A stretch of DNA of 64,000 bases from Alterileibacterium massiliense (GTDB taxonomy: Bacteria > Bacillota > Clostridia > Peptostreptococcales > Anaerovoracaceae). Numbering within the stretch: the first letter of the stretch is position 1; the number at the start of each line of letters is the position of its first letter. The translations under genes and the position numbers were made by a program. Positions 1 through 10,333 of the stretch are shown one piece after another. The stretch is taken from NCBI RefSeq assembly GCF_900104645.1, contig NZ_FNWE01000002.1, positions 573,289 through 637,288 of the forward strand. The letters are read 5' to 3'. Under the pieces are notes generated by a model, which saw only the letters and a list, made by a program, of their open reading frames with translations, did not search any database and was not told where the DNA came from.

Positions 1-736
1 GCTTAGCTGGATCACCTGACTTGAAGATACCTGAACCTACGAATACACCTTCAGCTCCAAGCTGTACCATTAGAGCAGCGTCAGCAGGAGTAGCAACTCC
101 GCCTGCAGAGAAATTAACTACTGGAAGTTTGCCATTGTCATGAACATATTTAAGGAGTTCATAAGGAACCTGCAAATTTTTTGATGCTTCAAATAGCTCA
201 TCTTCTCTTAAAGTTGTGACCTTTCTCATCTGAGAGTTAATCATTCTCATATGCCTAACCGCTTGAACAACATCACCTGTTCCTGCTTCGCCTTTTGTCC
301 TTATCATTGCCGCACCTTCAGCAATTCTTCTAAGAGCTTCACCTAGATCTCTTGCACCGCATACAAAAGGAGCTTTAAAAGCACTCTTATCAATATGATG
401 CACATCATCTGCAGGAGAGAGCACCTCAGACTCGTCAATGCAGTCGATGTTTATAGCTTCGAGAATCTGAGCTTCTACAAAGTGACCGATACGGCATTTT
501 GCCATAACAGGAATACTTACAGCGTCCTGTATTCCCTTTATCATCTTAGGATCACTCATTCTTGATACACCACCGCACGCCCTTATATCAGCAGGGATTC
601 TCTCTAGTGCCATAACAGCCTTAGCACCAGCTTCCTCAGCGATTTTAGCCTGCTCAGGAGTTGTTACATCCATGATAACACCACCCATAAGTGCCTTGCC
701 GATGTCCTTATTGAATTTATGCTTATCTCTATTCAT
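1..736 (-). CDS. pdxS: Pyridoxal 5'-phosphate synthase lyase subunit PdxS (3' end missing)
   Basis: PdxS, with the glutaminase PdxT, makes PLP from ribose 5-phosphate, glyceraldehyde 3-phosphate and glutamine-derived ammonia in the cytosol. The reading frame on the minus strand starts at ATG 734-736 with a GGAGGT ribosome site about 10 nt upstream, and gives [20 protein letters not shown] followed by the (beta/alpha)8-barrel sequence. Visible family landmarks are [10 protein letters not shown] with the Schiff-base lysine, [16 protein letters not shown] and the phosphate-binding [10 protein letters not shown]. About 245 of the usual roughly 290 residues are present; the gene runs off the left edge, so whether pdxT follows cannot be seen. 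It is divergent from a MocR-type regulator, which probably controls it. Confidence 0.97.
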   Translation of the reverse strand, partial: MNRDKHKFNKDIGKALMGGVIMDVTTPEQAKIAEEAGAKAVMALERIPADIRACGGVSRMSDPKMIKGIQDAVSIPVMAKCRIGHFVEAQILEAINIDCIDESEVLSPADDVHHIDKSAFKAPFVCGARDLGEALRRIAEGAAMIRTKGEAGTGDVVQAVRHMRMINSQMRKVTTLREDELFEASKNLQVPYELLKYVHDNGKLPVVNFSAGGVATPADAALMVQLGAEGVFVGSGIFKSGDPAK

Positions 737-788
737 TGTAATTTATACCTCCTTACAAATTGAGTATTTACATTAATATAAATAAGAT

Positions 789-815
789 GATATATTTAAA
801 CTGGATATATTTAAA
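789..815. promoter_or_regulatory. Direct repeat, candidate PdxR operator between pdxS and its regulator
   Basis: The 12-mer GATATATTTAAA occurs twice (789-800 and 804-815), 15 bp apart start to start, in the 122-bp gap between the divergent pdxS and MocR-type genes. MocR/PdxR proteins typically bind directly repeated sites near the genes they control. That this pair is the operator is inferred from position only. Confidence 0.4.
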
Positions 816-858
816 TACCCAGAATAACATATATTTTTATGCCAGTTAGGAGGAGCTC

Positions 859-2322
859 GTGCTTACCTATAATTTTGAAAACATAGACTCGCCCTTATAT
901 GAACATATTTATAAATGTATAAAGTCAGATATTGTGAATGGAATTATAAAACGAGGTGAAAAGCTGCCATCTAAGAGAGCCTTTGCAAAAAACAATGGTA
1001 TAAGCAGTATAACGGTAGAAAACGCATATAACCAGCTCATTAGCGAGGGGTATATCTATTCGCTTCCAAGAAAAGGATATTATGTATCCAACAATTTAAT
1101 AATAAGAGCATATAATAGACCTTCCGAAAATCAGAACATAAACATAGAATATGGCAATATTGATAATGATGATAGAGAAAATATTTACAATAAAAATTTG
1201 CTTTATAAAAATAATCTTTCAAATAATAGTATGCCTGCATCTGGATTTCCATTTTCAGTGTGGGCAAAATTGATGAGAGAAACGCTATCAGGAAATAGAG
1301 AAAATCTCATGAAGCCATCACCGACAGGAGGTATATTTGAATTAAGGGAAGCTATATCTGAGCATCTAAGGTCTTTTCGTGGAATGAGCGTTCACCCTAG
1401 CCAGATTATAATAGGTGCTGGAACGGAATATCTATATGGACTTCTTATTCAGCTTCTTGGAAGAGATAAAACATATTGCATAGAAAATCCTGTATATAAG
1501 AAGATTCCTATGATTTATGAAAAAAATAAGGTGGTTTATAAATATGCAAATATGGACGAAAAGGGGATAATTCCAGAGGAAATTAGAAATACTGAAGCAA
1601 ATATCGTCCATATAAGCACTGCCCACCATTTTCCAACTGGAATTACAATGCCTGCCTCTAGGCGGTATGAGATAATTTCATGGGCAAATGAAAAAGAAGG
1701 AAGATATATAATTGAAGATGATTATGATAGCGAATTTCGCTATAGCGGAAAACCAATCCCTCCGCTTTTTGCAATAGATGATAGCGAGAAATCAATATAT
1801 ATCAATACTTTTTCCAAATCGCTTGCATCTACAATGAGAATAAGTTATATGGTTTTACCTAGGCATCTTATAGACGAGTTCTATAGAGAGCTTTCATTTT
1901 ATTCATGCACAGTCTCGAATTTTGAACAATATACACTTGCAAAATTCATAGAGCGTGGATATTTTGATAAACACATAAGCAGAAGAAGAATTCATTATTC
2001 AAAGAAAAGGCAGGAAGTGCTATCGAGAATTTATGATAACCCAATTGCAAAAAAATGTGAGATTATAGAAAATGACTCAGGATTGCATTTCCTTATAAAG
2101 CTTTATACGAAGATGGGAGATAGAGAATTAATAGAAAAATTAAATAAAAAAGGGATAAGCATTTCCGCACTTTCAGAATATTATTCAAAAGAAAAGATAA
2201 AAAATAAAGAAAAAGAGGAAGATATGCACATCTTCCTCGTAAACTACTCAAATATTGATATAAAAAATCTTGATGAAGTATTAAATATAATTTATCAGAT
2301 TATAGACTTCGACTCTATATAA
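859..2322 (+). CDS. pdxR: MocR/PdxR-type regulator (GntR HTH fused to aminotransferase-like domain)
   Basis: This is a cytosolic transcription regulator. Residues about 10-80 form a GntR winged helix (YEHIYKCIKSDIVNG, then LPSKRAFAKNNGISSITVENA). Residues about 115-480 form a fold-type I aminotransferase domain that binds PLP as effector. The lysine-containing motif NTFSKSLASTMRISYM is visible and the length of 487 residues is normal for the family. The start is GTG with AGGAGG 5 nt upstream. It is divergent from pdxS, the usual arrangement for PdxR, which activates or represses B6 synthesis according to PLP level. Its 3' end overlaps the convergent DUF1015 gene by 28 bp. The exact target is inferred from context. 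Confidence 0.9.
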   Translation: MLTYNFENIDSPLYEHIYKCIKSDIVNGIIKRGEKLPSKRAFAKNNGISSITVENAYNQLISEGYIYSLPRKGYYVSNNLIIRAYNRPSENQNINIEYGNIDNDDRENIYNKNLLYKNNLSNNSMPASGFPFSVWAKLMRETLSGNRENLMKPSPTGGIFELREAISEHLRSFRGMSVHPSQIIIGAGTEYLYGLLIQLLGRDKTYCIENPVYKKIPMIYEKNKVVYKYANMDEKGIIPEEIRNTEANIVHISTAHHFPTGITMPASRRYEIISWANEKEGRYIIEDDYDSEFRYSGKPIPPLFAIDDSEKSIYINTFSKSLASTMRISYMVLPRHLIDEFYRELSFYSCTVSNFEQYTLAKFIERGYFDKHISRRRIHYSKKRQEVLSRIYDNPIAKKCEIIENDSGLHFLIKLYTKMGDRELIEKLNKKGISISALSEYYSKEKIKNKEKEEDMHIFLVNYSNIDIKNLDEVLNIIYQIIDFDSI

Positions 2323-3599
2323 TAACGCTTTTCATTCGCCTCACCCATTGAAAATGTTTTTCTTGGGAGAGCACCGCTATCAGCTATTGCAGGGAAAAGC
2401 TTTCCCTTATCCATAGGCGGAAGAATAAAACCGATATTTCCTTTGATATTGCCAAGTTTTCGTGTCATGTCCTCACCGTGAATATAATCAATATCAGCAA
2501 GTTTTAAATCCTTAACTATAATATCGAGTGCATTTTGCAATGTACCAACTTCAAGATTGTGTGACGGATTCTCAATTATCAAAAGTTTTTCATCATCTTC
2601 CATTATAAAAGGTATTGCAAAGGTATTATCTTGAGGAATAAATCCTTTGTCCTTAATATATGCCTTGCCATTCTGCTCATTTAAGATATTAAGTAGCTTG
2701 CTAATAATTAAATCAGTAGAATTTCCATCTTTAGAAAAGATGACCCTGTGTATAGCTTCGAAGATAATTCCCTCATCGTGGATATTTTCTATTTCACATA
2801 GAGCAAATCTTGCAGGGTGGGATTTTTGTTCTTCTATAGAGAGGTCTTTTTTAACCTCCTCCCAGTATGCCTTAGCTGTTGCAAGAGAATGATTACCATC
2901 GCCGACAGCATATAGAATCGCCTTGTCCTTCCCATATTTTTTGAGGGCATTTTCATATAGGTTTGAAATACCATCTCTAAGCTCAGATAAATCTTTCTCC
3001 TCTATAAAAGAGCCGTAGATATGACCGCCATTTTTCATAAGTTCAAAATCATATATTTCTGTGCTTTCGAGCGTAACAAGTGGTTCGATAATCGAGTGAC
3101 TTGGGTCATCTATGAGCACTATGATATGAGGTATTTCAATTCCAGCTCCTTGACGGACTTTTAACCTAGGCGGAATCCTTTCAATTACAGTGCCCTCAGT
3201 AGCACGGATAAGAGATGTAGAGCCTTCCGAGTAATCATATTCTTCGAGGTCTACAGATATAACAAAGCCAAGCCTGCTTCTCCCCTCGGCAATTCTCTTT
3301 ACAAGCATTATTCCTCTAGGAAATTTTTCAAGTGTTCCATTATCTATATATTCTTTCATCTTTGAGTGAATCGTGGAAATTTTATCTTCTTCTCCATCTC
3401 TACCAAGGTAAACCTCAGGCAGAATCATATTAAGAGTTGATGGAGCGTCACCTGTAATTTTTTCTACATCATTCCAGTAGTCTTCATCAGAAGTAAATTG
3501 ATCGCAGGCAATTACAGCCCATTTAGAGTAATCAGTTCCGTATGCGGGTAGCAAAATCTCAGGTATATTTAATCCCAAAGAAGAAAAATCAATTGACAT
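2295..3599 (-). CDS. DUF1015 family protein
   Basis: This 434-residue soluble protein is of the DUF1015 family, widespread in Clostridia and often found beside serine biosynthesis genes. The family hallmark GDGNHSLATAK is at residues 233-243 and SLIRATEGTVIERIPPR at about 128-144. The family is thought to be related to the ParB/Srx-like nucleotide-binding fold, some members of which are free-serine kinases; activity of this protein is unknown. The start at ATG 3599 has AAGGAGATGA just upstream. No ser genes are seen nearby. Its end overlaps the end of the pdxR-like gene on the other strand, with no terminator between them. Confidence 0.85.
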   Translation of the reverse strand: MSIDFSSLGLNIPEILLPAYGTDYSKWAVIACDQFTSDEDYWNDVEKITGDAPSTLNMILPEVYLGRDGEEDKISTIHSKMKEYIDNGTLEKFPRGIMLVKRIAEGRSRLGFVISVDLEEYDYSEGSTSLIRATEGTVIERIPPRLKVRQGAGIEIPHIIVLIDDPSHSIIEPLVTLESTEIYDFELMKNGGHIYGSFIEEKDLSELRDGISNLYENALKKYGKDKAILYAVGDGNHSLATAKAYWEEVKKDLSIEEQKSHPARFALCEIENIHDEGIIFEAIHRVIFSKDGNSTDLIISKLLNILNEQNGKAYIKDKGFIPQDNTFAIPFIMEDDEKLLIIENPSHNLEVGTLQNALDIIVKDLKLADIDYIHGEDMTRKLGNIKGNIGFILPPMDKGKLFPAIADSGALPRKTFSMGEANEKRYYIESKSII

Positions 3600-3845
3600 A
3601 TAAAATCATCTCCTTATTTTTATATTTATTTTTCTATTATGTATTAATTAATAATATAATTGTTAAAATTAATATTAATATATTTATTATTATATTATTT
3701 TTGATATGAACATCAATATTTACTTATAATTGTCATCTTTTAATTTATATTGAATGGTATAATTAAATAATATACATTTTTATATTTATAATTCTTTATA
3801 ATTAGTCAAAAGCATTCAACAGGTATTCCTTAAGGAGGTAGTCCT

Positions 3846-5819
3846 TTGCCAAAATTTGAAGTACATTCTGATTTTGAAATGATGGGAGATCAGCCAAGGG
3901 CGGTTCGTCTTATTTCACAAAATATTAAAGATGGTAAAAAGCATCAGACTCTTATGGGTGTAACGGGTTCAGGTAAGACTTTTACTATGGCAAAGATTAT
4001 TGAGCAAGTTCAAAAACCGACGCTTGTAATTTCTCATAATAAGACCTTGGCAGCCCAGCTTCATGGAGAATTTAAGGAGTTTTTTCCAAATAATTCTGTT
4101 GAATATTTCGTCTCCTATTATGATTACTATCAACCAGAGGCATATGTTCCATCCACAGATACCTATATAGAAAAAGATGCGGATATAAATGACGAGATTG
4201 ATAAGCTTAGGCATAGTGCGACAGCTGCACTTCTTGAGAGGAGAGATGTTATAGTAGTTGCCAGTGTTTCCTGCATATATGGAATAGGTAGCCCTAGCTC
4301 ATATAGAAATCAAATTCTTTCCATAAGAGAGGGAGCAATGATGGGTAGAGACGAGATGATTCGTAAGCTCGTCGATATGCAATATGAAAGAAATGACATA
4401 GATTTTCACAGGGGAACATTCAGAGTAAGGGGAGATATTCTTGATATTTATCCTGCAGGGGGAGAAGAAGCTGTTAGAGTTGAATCCTTTGGAGATGAAA
4501 TTGAATCTATCAAGGAGATGAATCCTTTGACTGGAGAGATTACAGGAGTTAGAACGCATATATCTATTTTTCCCGCTTCTCACTATGTTACATCAAAAGA
4601 AGATATGGAAAAGGCAGAACTTACAATAAGAAAGGAACTTGAGGAAAGGCTGAGATTTTTTAGAGAAAATGGTAAATTATTAGAAGCTGAAAGACTTGAG
4701 CAGAGGACTAATTATGACCTCGAGATGATGAAAGAGGTCGGAACCTGTAAGGGAATTGAGAATTATTCGAGGCATATCAACTTTTTAAAGCCTGGTGAAA
4801 GACCATACACCTTGCTAGACTATTTTCCTGATGATTTTCTCCTCATAATAGATGAAAGCCATGCAATGCTCCCGCAGCTTAGAGCGATGTATAATGGAGA
4901 TAAGGCAAGGAAAACATCACTTGTAGAATATGGATTCAGGCTCCCGTCAGCCTTGGATAATAGACCTCTTAAATTTAGAGAATTTGAATCACTCGTGAAT
5001 CAGGCCTTATATGTTAGTGCAACCCCTTCGGCATATGAGATAGATAAGTCATTAGGGATAACGGCAGAGCAACTGATAAGACCGACAGGGCTCCTCGATC
5101 CGACTATAGAGGTAAGACCGATTGAGGGTCAGATAGATGACTTAATTGGAGAAATATATAAGACCACTGAGAGGCGTGAAAGAGTTCTCATAACCACGCT
5201 CACAAAGAGAATGGCGGAAGATCTTTCAAAATTTTTGAAAAACGATGGGATAAAGACACGCTATCTTCATTCAGAAATAGATACCTTTGAAAGACTTGAA
5301 ATAATAAGAGATTTAAGAATGGGAAAATTTGATGTCCTAGTTGGAATAAATCTCCTAAGAGAGGGGCTTGACCTTCCAGAAGTTTCGCTTGTTGTAATTC
5401 TCGATGCAGACAAAGAAGGTTTCCTAAGAAATAACACATCATTAATGCAGACTGTTGGAAGAGCGGCACGAAATTCTAATGGTAGAGTAATAATGTATGC
5501 GGATTATATAAGCAAGGCAATGAAATATACAATAGGCGAGAGCAAGAGAAGGCGTTCGATACAAAATGAATATAATAAGGAAAATGAAATAACTCCTAAG
5601 ACTATTATAAAACCTATAAGGTCTGTGATTGAGGCTACGAGAGCATATGATGAGAGTGAAGAGTTAAAAAATCCTAGTGAAATGACGAGCAAGGAAATAA
5701 AAGAAGCAATTAAGAGACTAGATAAAGAGATGAAGATAGCTGCTAAGGATTTACAATTTGAAAGGGCAGCAGAGCTTAGAGATATATTGTTCGAGCTAAA
5801 AGCGAGCATGAGAGCATAA
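3846..5819 (+). CDS. uvrB: UvrABC excinuclease subunit UvrB
   Basis: UvrB is the damage-verification subunit of nucleotide excision repair; it is loaded by UvrA and recruits UvrC. Walker A GVTGSGKT is at residues 38-45, the tyrosine-rich beta-hairpin [20 protein letters not shown] at about 91-110, the DESH helicase box near 336, helicase motif VGRAARN in the second RecA-like domain, and the C-terminal UVR motif ([12 protein letters not shown]) at about 630-650. Length 657 is typical. The start is TTG, fixed by AAGGAGGT at 3832-3839. It is followed 51 nt later by uvrA, an evident operon. No clear SOS box was seen in the AT-rich 246-bp leader. Confidence 0.98.
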   Translation: MPKFEVHSDFEMMGDQPRAVRLISQNIKDGKKHQTLMGVTGSGKTFTMAKIIEQVQKPTLVISHNKTLAAQLHGEFKEFFPNNSVEYFVSYYDYYQPEAYVPSTDTYIEKDADINDEIDKLRHSATAALLERRDVIVVASVSCIYGIGSPSSYRNQILSIREGAMMGRDEMIRKLVDMQYERNDIDFHRGTFRVRGDILDIYPAGGEEAVRVESFGDEIESIKEMNPLTGEITGVRTHISIFPASHYVTSKEDMEKAELTIRKELEERLRFFRENGKLLEAERLEQRTNYDLEMMKEVGTCKGIENYSRHINFLKPGERPYTLLDYFPDDFLLIIDESHAMLPQLRAMYNGDKARKTSLVEYGFRLPSALDNRPLKFREFESLVNQALYVSATPSAYEIDKSLGITAEQLIRPTGLLDPTIEVRPIEGQIDDLIGEIYKTTERRERVLITTLTKRMAEDLSKFLKNDGIKTRYLHSEIDTFERLEIIRDLRMGKFDVLVGINLLREGLDLPEVSLVVILDADKEGFLRNNTSLMQTVGRAARNSNGRVIMYADYISKAMKYTIGESKRRRSIQNEYNKENEITPKTIIKPIRSVIEATRAYDESEELKNPSEMTSKEIKEAIKRLDKEMKIAAKDLQFERAAELRDILFELKASMRA

Positions 5820-5870
5820 ATATTAAATTAAAACAGAATTAATAAAGAATGAGGATAGACTAAAGAAAGT

Positions 5871-8756
5871 ATGGAAAAAAATATAATAATTAAGGGAGCA
5901 AAAGAGAATAATTTACAGAATTTAGATTTAACAATTCCAAGGGATAAGATGATCGTTTTCACAGGTCTGTCAGGCTCGGGCAAATCATCGCTTGCCTTTG
6001 ATACGATATATGCAGAGGGACAGAAAAAATATATGGAAAGCCTTTCTTCATATGCTAGGCAATTCCTCGGAATGATGAAAAAGCCGGATGTTGAATCAAT
6101 TGAGGGTTTATCTCCAGCAATTTCAATAGACCAAAAGACTACAAGTAAAAATCCAAGGTCAACTGTAGGCACGGTTACAGAGATATATGATTACCTGAGA
6201 CTAATTTACGCCAGAATTGGAATCCCGCATTGTCCAATATGCGGAAGGGAAATTAGCAGTCAGTCTGTAGATACAATAGTGGAAAAAATTAATAGTGAAA
6301 AAGACGGAACAAGGGTCATAATAATGGCTCCTGTTGTGCGAGGCAGAAAGGGCGAGCATAAGAATGTAATATCGAGGATAAGGCGTGACGGATATATGCG
6401 TGTCAGAATCGACGGGGAAATTATGAGGCTCGATGAAGACGATATAAATCTTGAAAAGCAGAAAAAACACAATATTGAAATAGTAATAGACAGAATTGTT
6501 GTCAAGGATTCAAGCAGGAGCCGTATGGCGGAAGCAGTTGAACTCGCCATAAGAGAGGGAGAGGGACTTGTATATGTCGAGATAATAAATAAGGCGTCTA
6601 TTCAAGTTTCTGAGGAAGACATGAGCACGAACTCTGAACCAAGCTCAAGAGAGGAAGTTTTCAGCACGAAGTTCGCTTGCCCCGAGCATGGAGCAGGAAT
6701 TCCCGAGCTTGAACCTAGGACTTTTTCGTTCAACAGCCCTTTTGGAGCCTGTGATAAATGCACTGGTCTTGGTTTTACACTTAGAATTCCAGAAGAAAGA
6801 CTCGTTTTGGACGAGAAGCTCAGCCTAAGAGAGGGAGCACTCGGAAATGTTTTTGGAAATCTCGATTCAATGGGCTGGTACAGACATATGCTTAACAGGC
6901 TTGCGATAGATGATGGAACAAATCTCGATGTGCCATATAGCGAGCTTCCGGATATTTTTAAGAAGGACCTTCTCTATGGAACGGGAAAAAGAAAGATAGA
7001 ATACACATATACCAGCTCATCTGGTCATAAGTCGCATATGAATCATACCTTTGAGGGGATTATTCCTAGCCTTGAGAGGCGATATGGGGAAACAAATTCA
7101 GATTTTGTAAAAAATAAAATAGAAGAGATGATGGTTCAGAGGAAATGCCCTAAATGCGGGGGAAGAAAATTAAGACCAGAAGTTCTTGCGGTTACAATAG
7201 GCGGAAAGAATATTATTGAGGTTACGGAGATGTCTGTAAAAGAGGAGCTTGAATTTTTTAACAATTTAAAGCTCAGCGATACAGAAGAAAAAATATCCGG
7301 AATGGTTTTAAAGGAAATCAGGCAAAGGTTACAATTTTTAAAAAATGTCGGGCTTGGTTATCTCACTTTATCAAGGCAGAGTGCAACGCTTTCCGGAGGA
7401 GAATCTCAAAGGATAAGGCTTGCCACGCAGATAGGCTCAGGGCTGGTTGGAGTATTATATATTCTAGATGAGCCAAGCATCGGTTTACATCAAAGAGATA
7501 ATGACAAATTGCTGATGAGCCTTAGAAAATTGACGGATATGGGTAACACCCTTATAATCGTTGAACACGACGGGGACACCATGAGAATGGCAGATCATAT
7601 TGTTGACATAGGACCGCTTGCAGGAATTTCAGGTGGTAAGCTAGTTGCTCAAGGAAGTATAGAAGATATTATCGCTTGCGAGGAGTCAATTACAGGGCAG
7701 TATCTCTCCGGCAAAAAGTTTATTCCTATCCCGGATAAGAGGAGAGAGGGAAGTGGCAAGATATTAAAAATCTTAGGAGCTAGTGAACACAATTTAAAAA
7801 ATATAGATGTCGATATTCCGCTTGGTAAATTTGTGTGCATTACAGGAGTATCGGGTTCAGGGAAAAGTAGCCTCGTAAATGAAATTATTTACAAGGGAGT
7901 AAAAAAAGAGCTAAATAGGAGCACGCAGGAGGCAGGCAAGTATAAGGAAATTAAGGGCATAGAAAATTTCGATAAGATAATTGACATCGACCAAAGCCCA
8001 ATTGGTAGAACGCCACGATCTAACCCTGCTACATATACAGGAATGTTTACGCAGATAAGGGAAATCTTTGCTCAGATGCCTGAAGCCAAGGCTAGAGGAT
8101 ATAAGCCTGGCAGGTTCAGCTTTAATGTCAAGGGAGGAAGGTGCGAGAGCTGCCGAGGAGATGGCATTATCAAAGTGGAGATGAATTTTTTGCCGGATGT
8201 ATATGTGCCTTGTGAAGTCTGCGGAGGGGCAAGATATAATCACGAAACCTTGGAAGTAAAATACAAGGGGAAGAATATTACCGAGGTCTTAGATATGACC
8301 GTAAGCGAGGCACTTAATTTTTTCGATAATCACAGGGGAATTAAGAGGTACTTAAAAACGCTAAGCGATGTAGGGCTTGGGTATATAAAGCTCGGGCAGC
8401 CGTCAACCCAGCTTTCAGGTGGTGAAGCACAGAGGGTAAAACTTGCAACAGAGCTATCTAAGCGTGGTACGGGAAATACCTTATATATACTCGATGAGCC
8501 GACAACGGGGCTTCATTTCGCAGATGTAAAAAAATTATTAGATGTAATCAATATGCTAACCGATCAGGGAAATACAATACTCGTGATTGAGCATAACCTC
8601 GATGTCATAAAGCAGGCAGACTATATCATAGACCTTGGCCCTGAAGGCGGAGATGAGGGCGGAGAAATAATAGCGAAAGGAACGCCTGAAGAGGTTGCTA
8701 ATATTTCAAAATCTTATACAGGAAAGTATCTTAAAAAAATGCTGAATAATCACTAA
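5871..8756 (+). CDS. uvrA: UvrABC excinuclease subunit UvrA
   Basis: UvrA is the dimeric ABC-type ATPase that finds bulky DNA lesions and loads UvrB. Two ABC modules are visible: Walker [10 protein letters not shown] at residues 32-40 and GVSGSGKSS near 658, and signature LSGGES near 505 and LSGGEAQR near 848. Zinc-binding cysteine pairs include CPICG near 121, CPKCGG near 425 and the CESC/CEVC finger near 757-785. Length 961 is slightly longer than usual. The ribosome site is weak (AAGAAAG), consistent with coupling to uvrB upstream. The last codons form the left arm of a terminator hairpin shared with the convergent pncB. Confidence 0.98.
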   Translation: MEKNIIIKGAKENNLQNLDLTIPRDKMIVFTGLSGSGKSSLAFDTIYAEGQKKYMESLSSYARQFLGMMKKPDVESIEGLSPAISIDQKTTSKNPRSTVGTVTEIYDYLRLIYARIGIPHCPICGREISSQSVDTIVEKINSEKDGTRVIIMAPVVRGRKGEHKNVISRIRRDGYMRVRIDGEIMRLDEDDINLEKQKKHNIEIVIDRIVVKDSSRSRMAEAVELAIREGEGLVYVEIINKASIQVSEEDMSTNSEPSSREEVFSTKFACPEHGAGIPELEPRTFSFNSPFGACDKCTGLGFTLRIPEERLVLDEKLSLREGALGNVFGNLDSMGWYRHMLNRLAIDDGTNLDVPYSELPDIFKKDLLYGTGKRKIEYTYTSSSGHKSHMNHTFEGIIPSLERRYGETNSDFVKNKIEEMMVQRKCPKCGGRKLRPEVLAVTIGGKNIIEVTEMSVKEELEFFNNLKLSDTEEKISGMVLKEIRQRLQFLKNVGLGYLTLSRQSATLSGGESQRIRLATQIGSGLVGVLYILDEPSIGLHQRDNDKLLMSLRKLTDMGNTLIIVEHDGDTMRMADHIVDIGPLAGISGGKLVAQGSIEDIIACEESITGQYLSGKKFIPIPDKRREGSGKILKILGASEHNLKNIDVDIPLGKFVCITGVSGSGKSSLVNEIIYKGVKKELNRSTQEAGKYKEIKGIENFDKIIDIDQSPIGRTPRSNPATYTGMFTQIREIFAQMPEAKARGYKPGRFSFNVKGGRCESCRGDGIIKVEMNFLPDVYVPCEVCGGARYNHETLEVKYKGKNITEVLDMTVSEALNFFDNHRGIKRYLKTLSDVGLGYIKLGQPSTQLSGGEAQRVKLATELSKRGTGNTLYILDEPTTGLHFADVKKLLDVINMLTDQGNTILVIEHNLDVIKQADYIIDLGPEGGDEGGEIIAKGTPEEVANISKSYTGKYLKKMLNNH

Positions 8757-8773
8757 AGATTATTCAGCATTTT
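8736..8773. terminator. Bidirectional terminator between uvrA and pncB
   Basis: A perfect 15-bp inverted repeat (arms 8736-8750 and 8759-8773, loop CACTAAAG) covers the uvrA stop codon. On the minus strand it is followed by seven T residues, so it looks strongest for pncB transcripts; on the plus strand the T run is only four. Confidence 0.75.
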
Positions 8774-8833
8774 GGTTATTCGTAAATTTAGTTATTCAAT
8801 ACTTTATTTATTCACAAAATCTCTATTCAGCAT
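8761..8833. repeat. Degenerate 16-bp tandem repeat between uvrA and pncB
   Basis: TATTC recurs at 8761, 8777, 8793, 8809 and 8824 (period 16, 16, 16, 15), inside units such as GTTATTCGTAAATTTA and GTTATTCAATACTTTA. The first and last copies are identical over 10 bp (TATTCAGCAT); the last one encodes the end of pncB. Confidence 0.7.
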
Positions 8834-10259
8834 TATATTTGTGAAGCAATTCATGCTTTAAATTCCAAAGGGAATTAGATAAATCGACATAGTATTTCTG
8901 AGGATTGTCAAATCTAAGCATCGTACCCCAGAGCGTATCAAGCTGCATAGTGCAATATTCCTGTATTTCTTTAAGCGAAGGAGTTTTATATACGCATTTT
9001 CCCTTGTCGAATATTTTTACGAGAAGCTCCTTTGCTGTATAATTTGAAAGACGCTTTTTCTTCCATACGGCATCAGGGTCAAATATTGTAATAGGATCGC
9101 CATTTGGTGCGGGTTCATCTCTTAATGTTATCAAATCTGCAATCGCCTTGCCCGTCTCGTTGTCGAAAAATCTATATACATTTTTAAAGCCGGGGTTAGT
9201 AATCTTACCCACATTTTCAGAAATCTTCATCTTAGGAATCAATTTTCCGTCTTTTCCCTCAATTGCAGCAAGCTTGTAGACACCTCCAAATACAGGCTCG
9301 GACTTTGCAGTGATTAACCTCTCTCCGACTCCAAATGAGTCAATTACAGCTCCTTCAAGAATTACATCTCTTATCAGATACTCATCAAGTGAATTTGATA
9401 TTACAATCTTGCAGTCCTCAAGGCCGTTCTCATCAAGTATTTGTCTTGCCTTCTTTGTCAGATATGTGATGTCACCGCTGTCTATTCTGACGCCCATCTT
9501 TTTTGGCTTTAACTCTTTAAATACCTTGATTGCGTTAGGTAGACCTGAGCTTAGTACATTATAGGTATCAATTAGTAAGGTTGCGTTATCTGGATAAAGC
9601 TCCGTATATTTTCTAAAGGCTTCATATTCAGTATCGAAGGACTGAATCCAGCTGTGTGCCATAGTTCCAAGTGCAGGGACGCCATATTCCTTATCGCAGA
9701 TAGTGCAGGCAGTACCGACGCAACCAGCAATATAAGAGGCACGAGCACCGTAGATTGCACCTGAAGCACCTTGAGCACGCCTAGTACCAAATTCCATAAC
9801 CGGCCTTCCCTGAGCAGCTCTTACAATTCTATTTGATTTGGTAGCTATCAAGCTCTGGTGATTAATTGTAAGAAGAAGATAACTTTCAATAAATTGAACC
9901 TGCATAATTGGTCCCTTTACGGTAACTATAGGCTCGTGAGGAAATATTGGAGTTCCCTCTGGAACAGCATATACATCGCAGGTAAACTTGAAATTTTCAA
10001 GGTATTCAAGAAAATCCTCTGAAAAACAGCCCTTGCTCCTGAGATATTCTATATCCGCCTCTTTGAATTTAAGATTGTTCATATAATTAATGAGCTGCTC
10101 TAGACCTGCCATAATTGCAAAACCGCCGTCATCAGGAACCTCTCTAAAGAACATATCAAATACCGCCTCTTTATCACGAACATCTGAATGAAAATATCCA
10201 TTAGCCATCGTAAGCTCATAGAAGTCGGTAAGCAGGGTAAAATTAATAACATTTTCCAT
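8823..10259 (-). CDS. pncB: Nicotinate phosphoribosyltransferase
   Basis: It converts nicotinate and PRPP to nicotinate mononucleotide, the entry step of NAD salvage (Preiss-Handler route). The N terminus TDFYELTMANGYF, the GTRRAQGASGAIYGARASY segment, the histidine in LGTMAHSWIQSFD that the family phosphorylates during turnover, and the phosphate-binding RIDSGDI are all present. At 478 residues it belongs to the long bacterial type. The start at ATG 10259 has AAGGAGATAT directly upstream. A GC-rich hairpin sits 27 nt upstream of the start, between this gene and the small membrane protein gene before it. Confidence 0.97.
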   Translation of the reverse strand: MENVINFTLLTDFYELTMANGYFHSDVRDKEAVFDMFFREVPDDGGFAIMAGLEQLINYMNNLKFKEADIEYLRSKGCFSEDFLEYLENFKFTCDVYAVPEGTPIFPHEPIVTVKGPIMQVQFIESYLLLTINHQSLIATKSNRIVRAAQGRPVMEFGTRRAQGASGAIYGARASYIAGCVGTACTICDKEYGVPALGTMAHSWIQSFDTEYEAFRKYTELYPDNATLLIDTYNVLSSGLPNAIKVFKELKPKKMGVRIDSGDITYLTKKARQILDENGLEDCKIVISNSLDEYLIRDVILEGAVIDSFGVGERLITAKSEPVFGGVYKLAAIEGKDGKLIPKMKISENVGKITNPGFKNVYRFFDNETGKAIADLITLRDEPAPNGDPITIFDPDAVWKKKRLSNYTAKELLVKIFDKGKCVYKTPSLKEIQEYCTMQLDTLWGTMLRFDNPQKYYVDLSNSLWNLKHELLHKYNAE

Positions 10260-10285
10260 AATATATCTCCTTTTTTATACACAGA

Positions 10286-10309
10286 ACCGCACCCATTCTT
10301 TGGTGCGGT
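10286..10309 (-). terminator. GC-rich hairpin just upstream of pncB (weak terminator or attenuator)
   Basis: ACCGCACC (10286-10293) and GGTGCGGT (10302-10309) form a perfect 8-bp stem with an 8-nt loop. Read on the minus strand it is not followed by a U run, so a simple intrinsic terminator is unlikely. It lies between the upstream gene's stop and the pncB ribosome site. Confidence 0.45.
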
Positions 10310-10333
10310 AACAGTCAATTTAAAGATTTAAAA

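Noticed and set aside
3600-3845. Possible SOS (LexA) box in the uvrB leader, around GAAC at 3708
   Set aside because: Only a half site; the second arm does not match the Gram-positive consensus.
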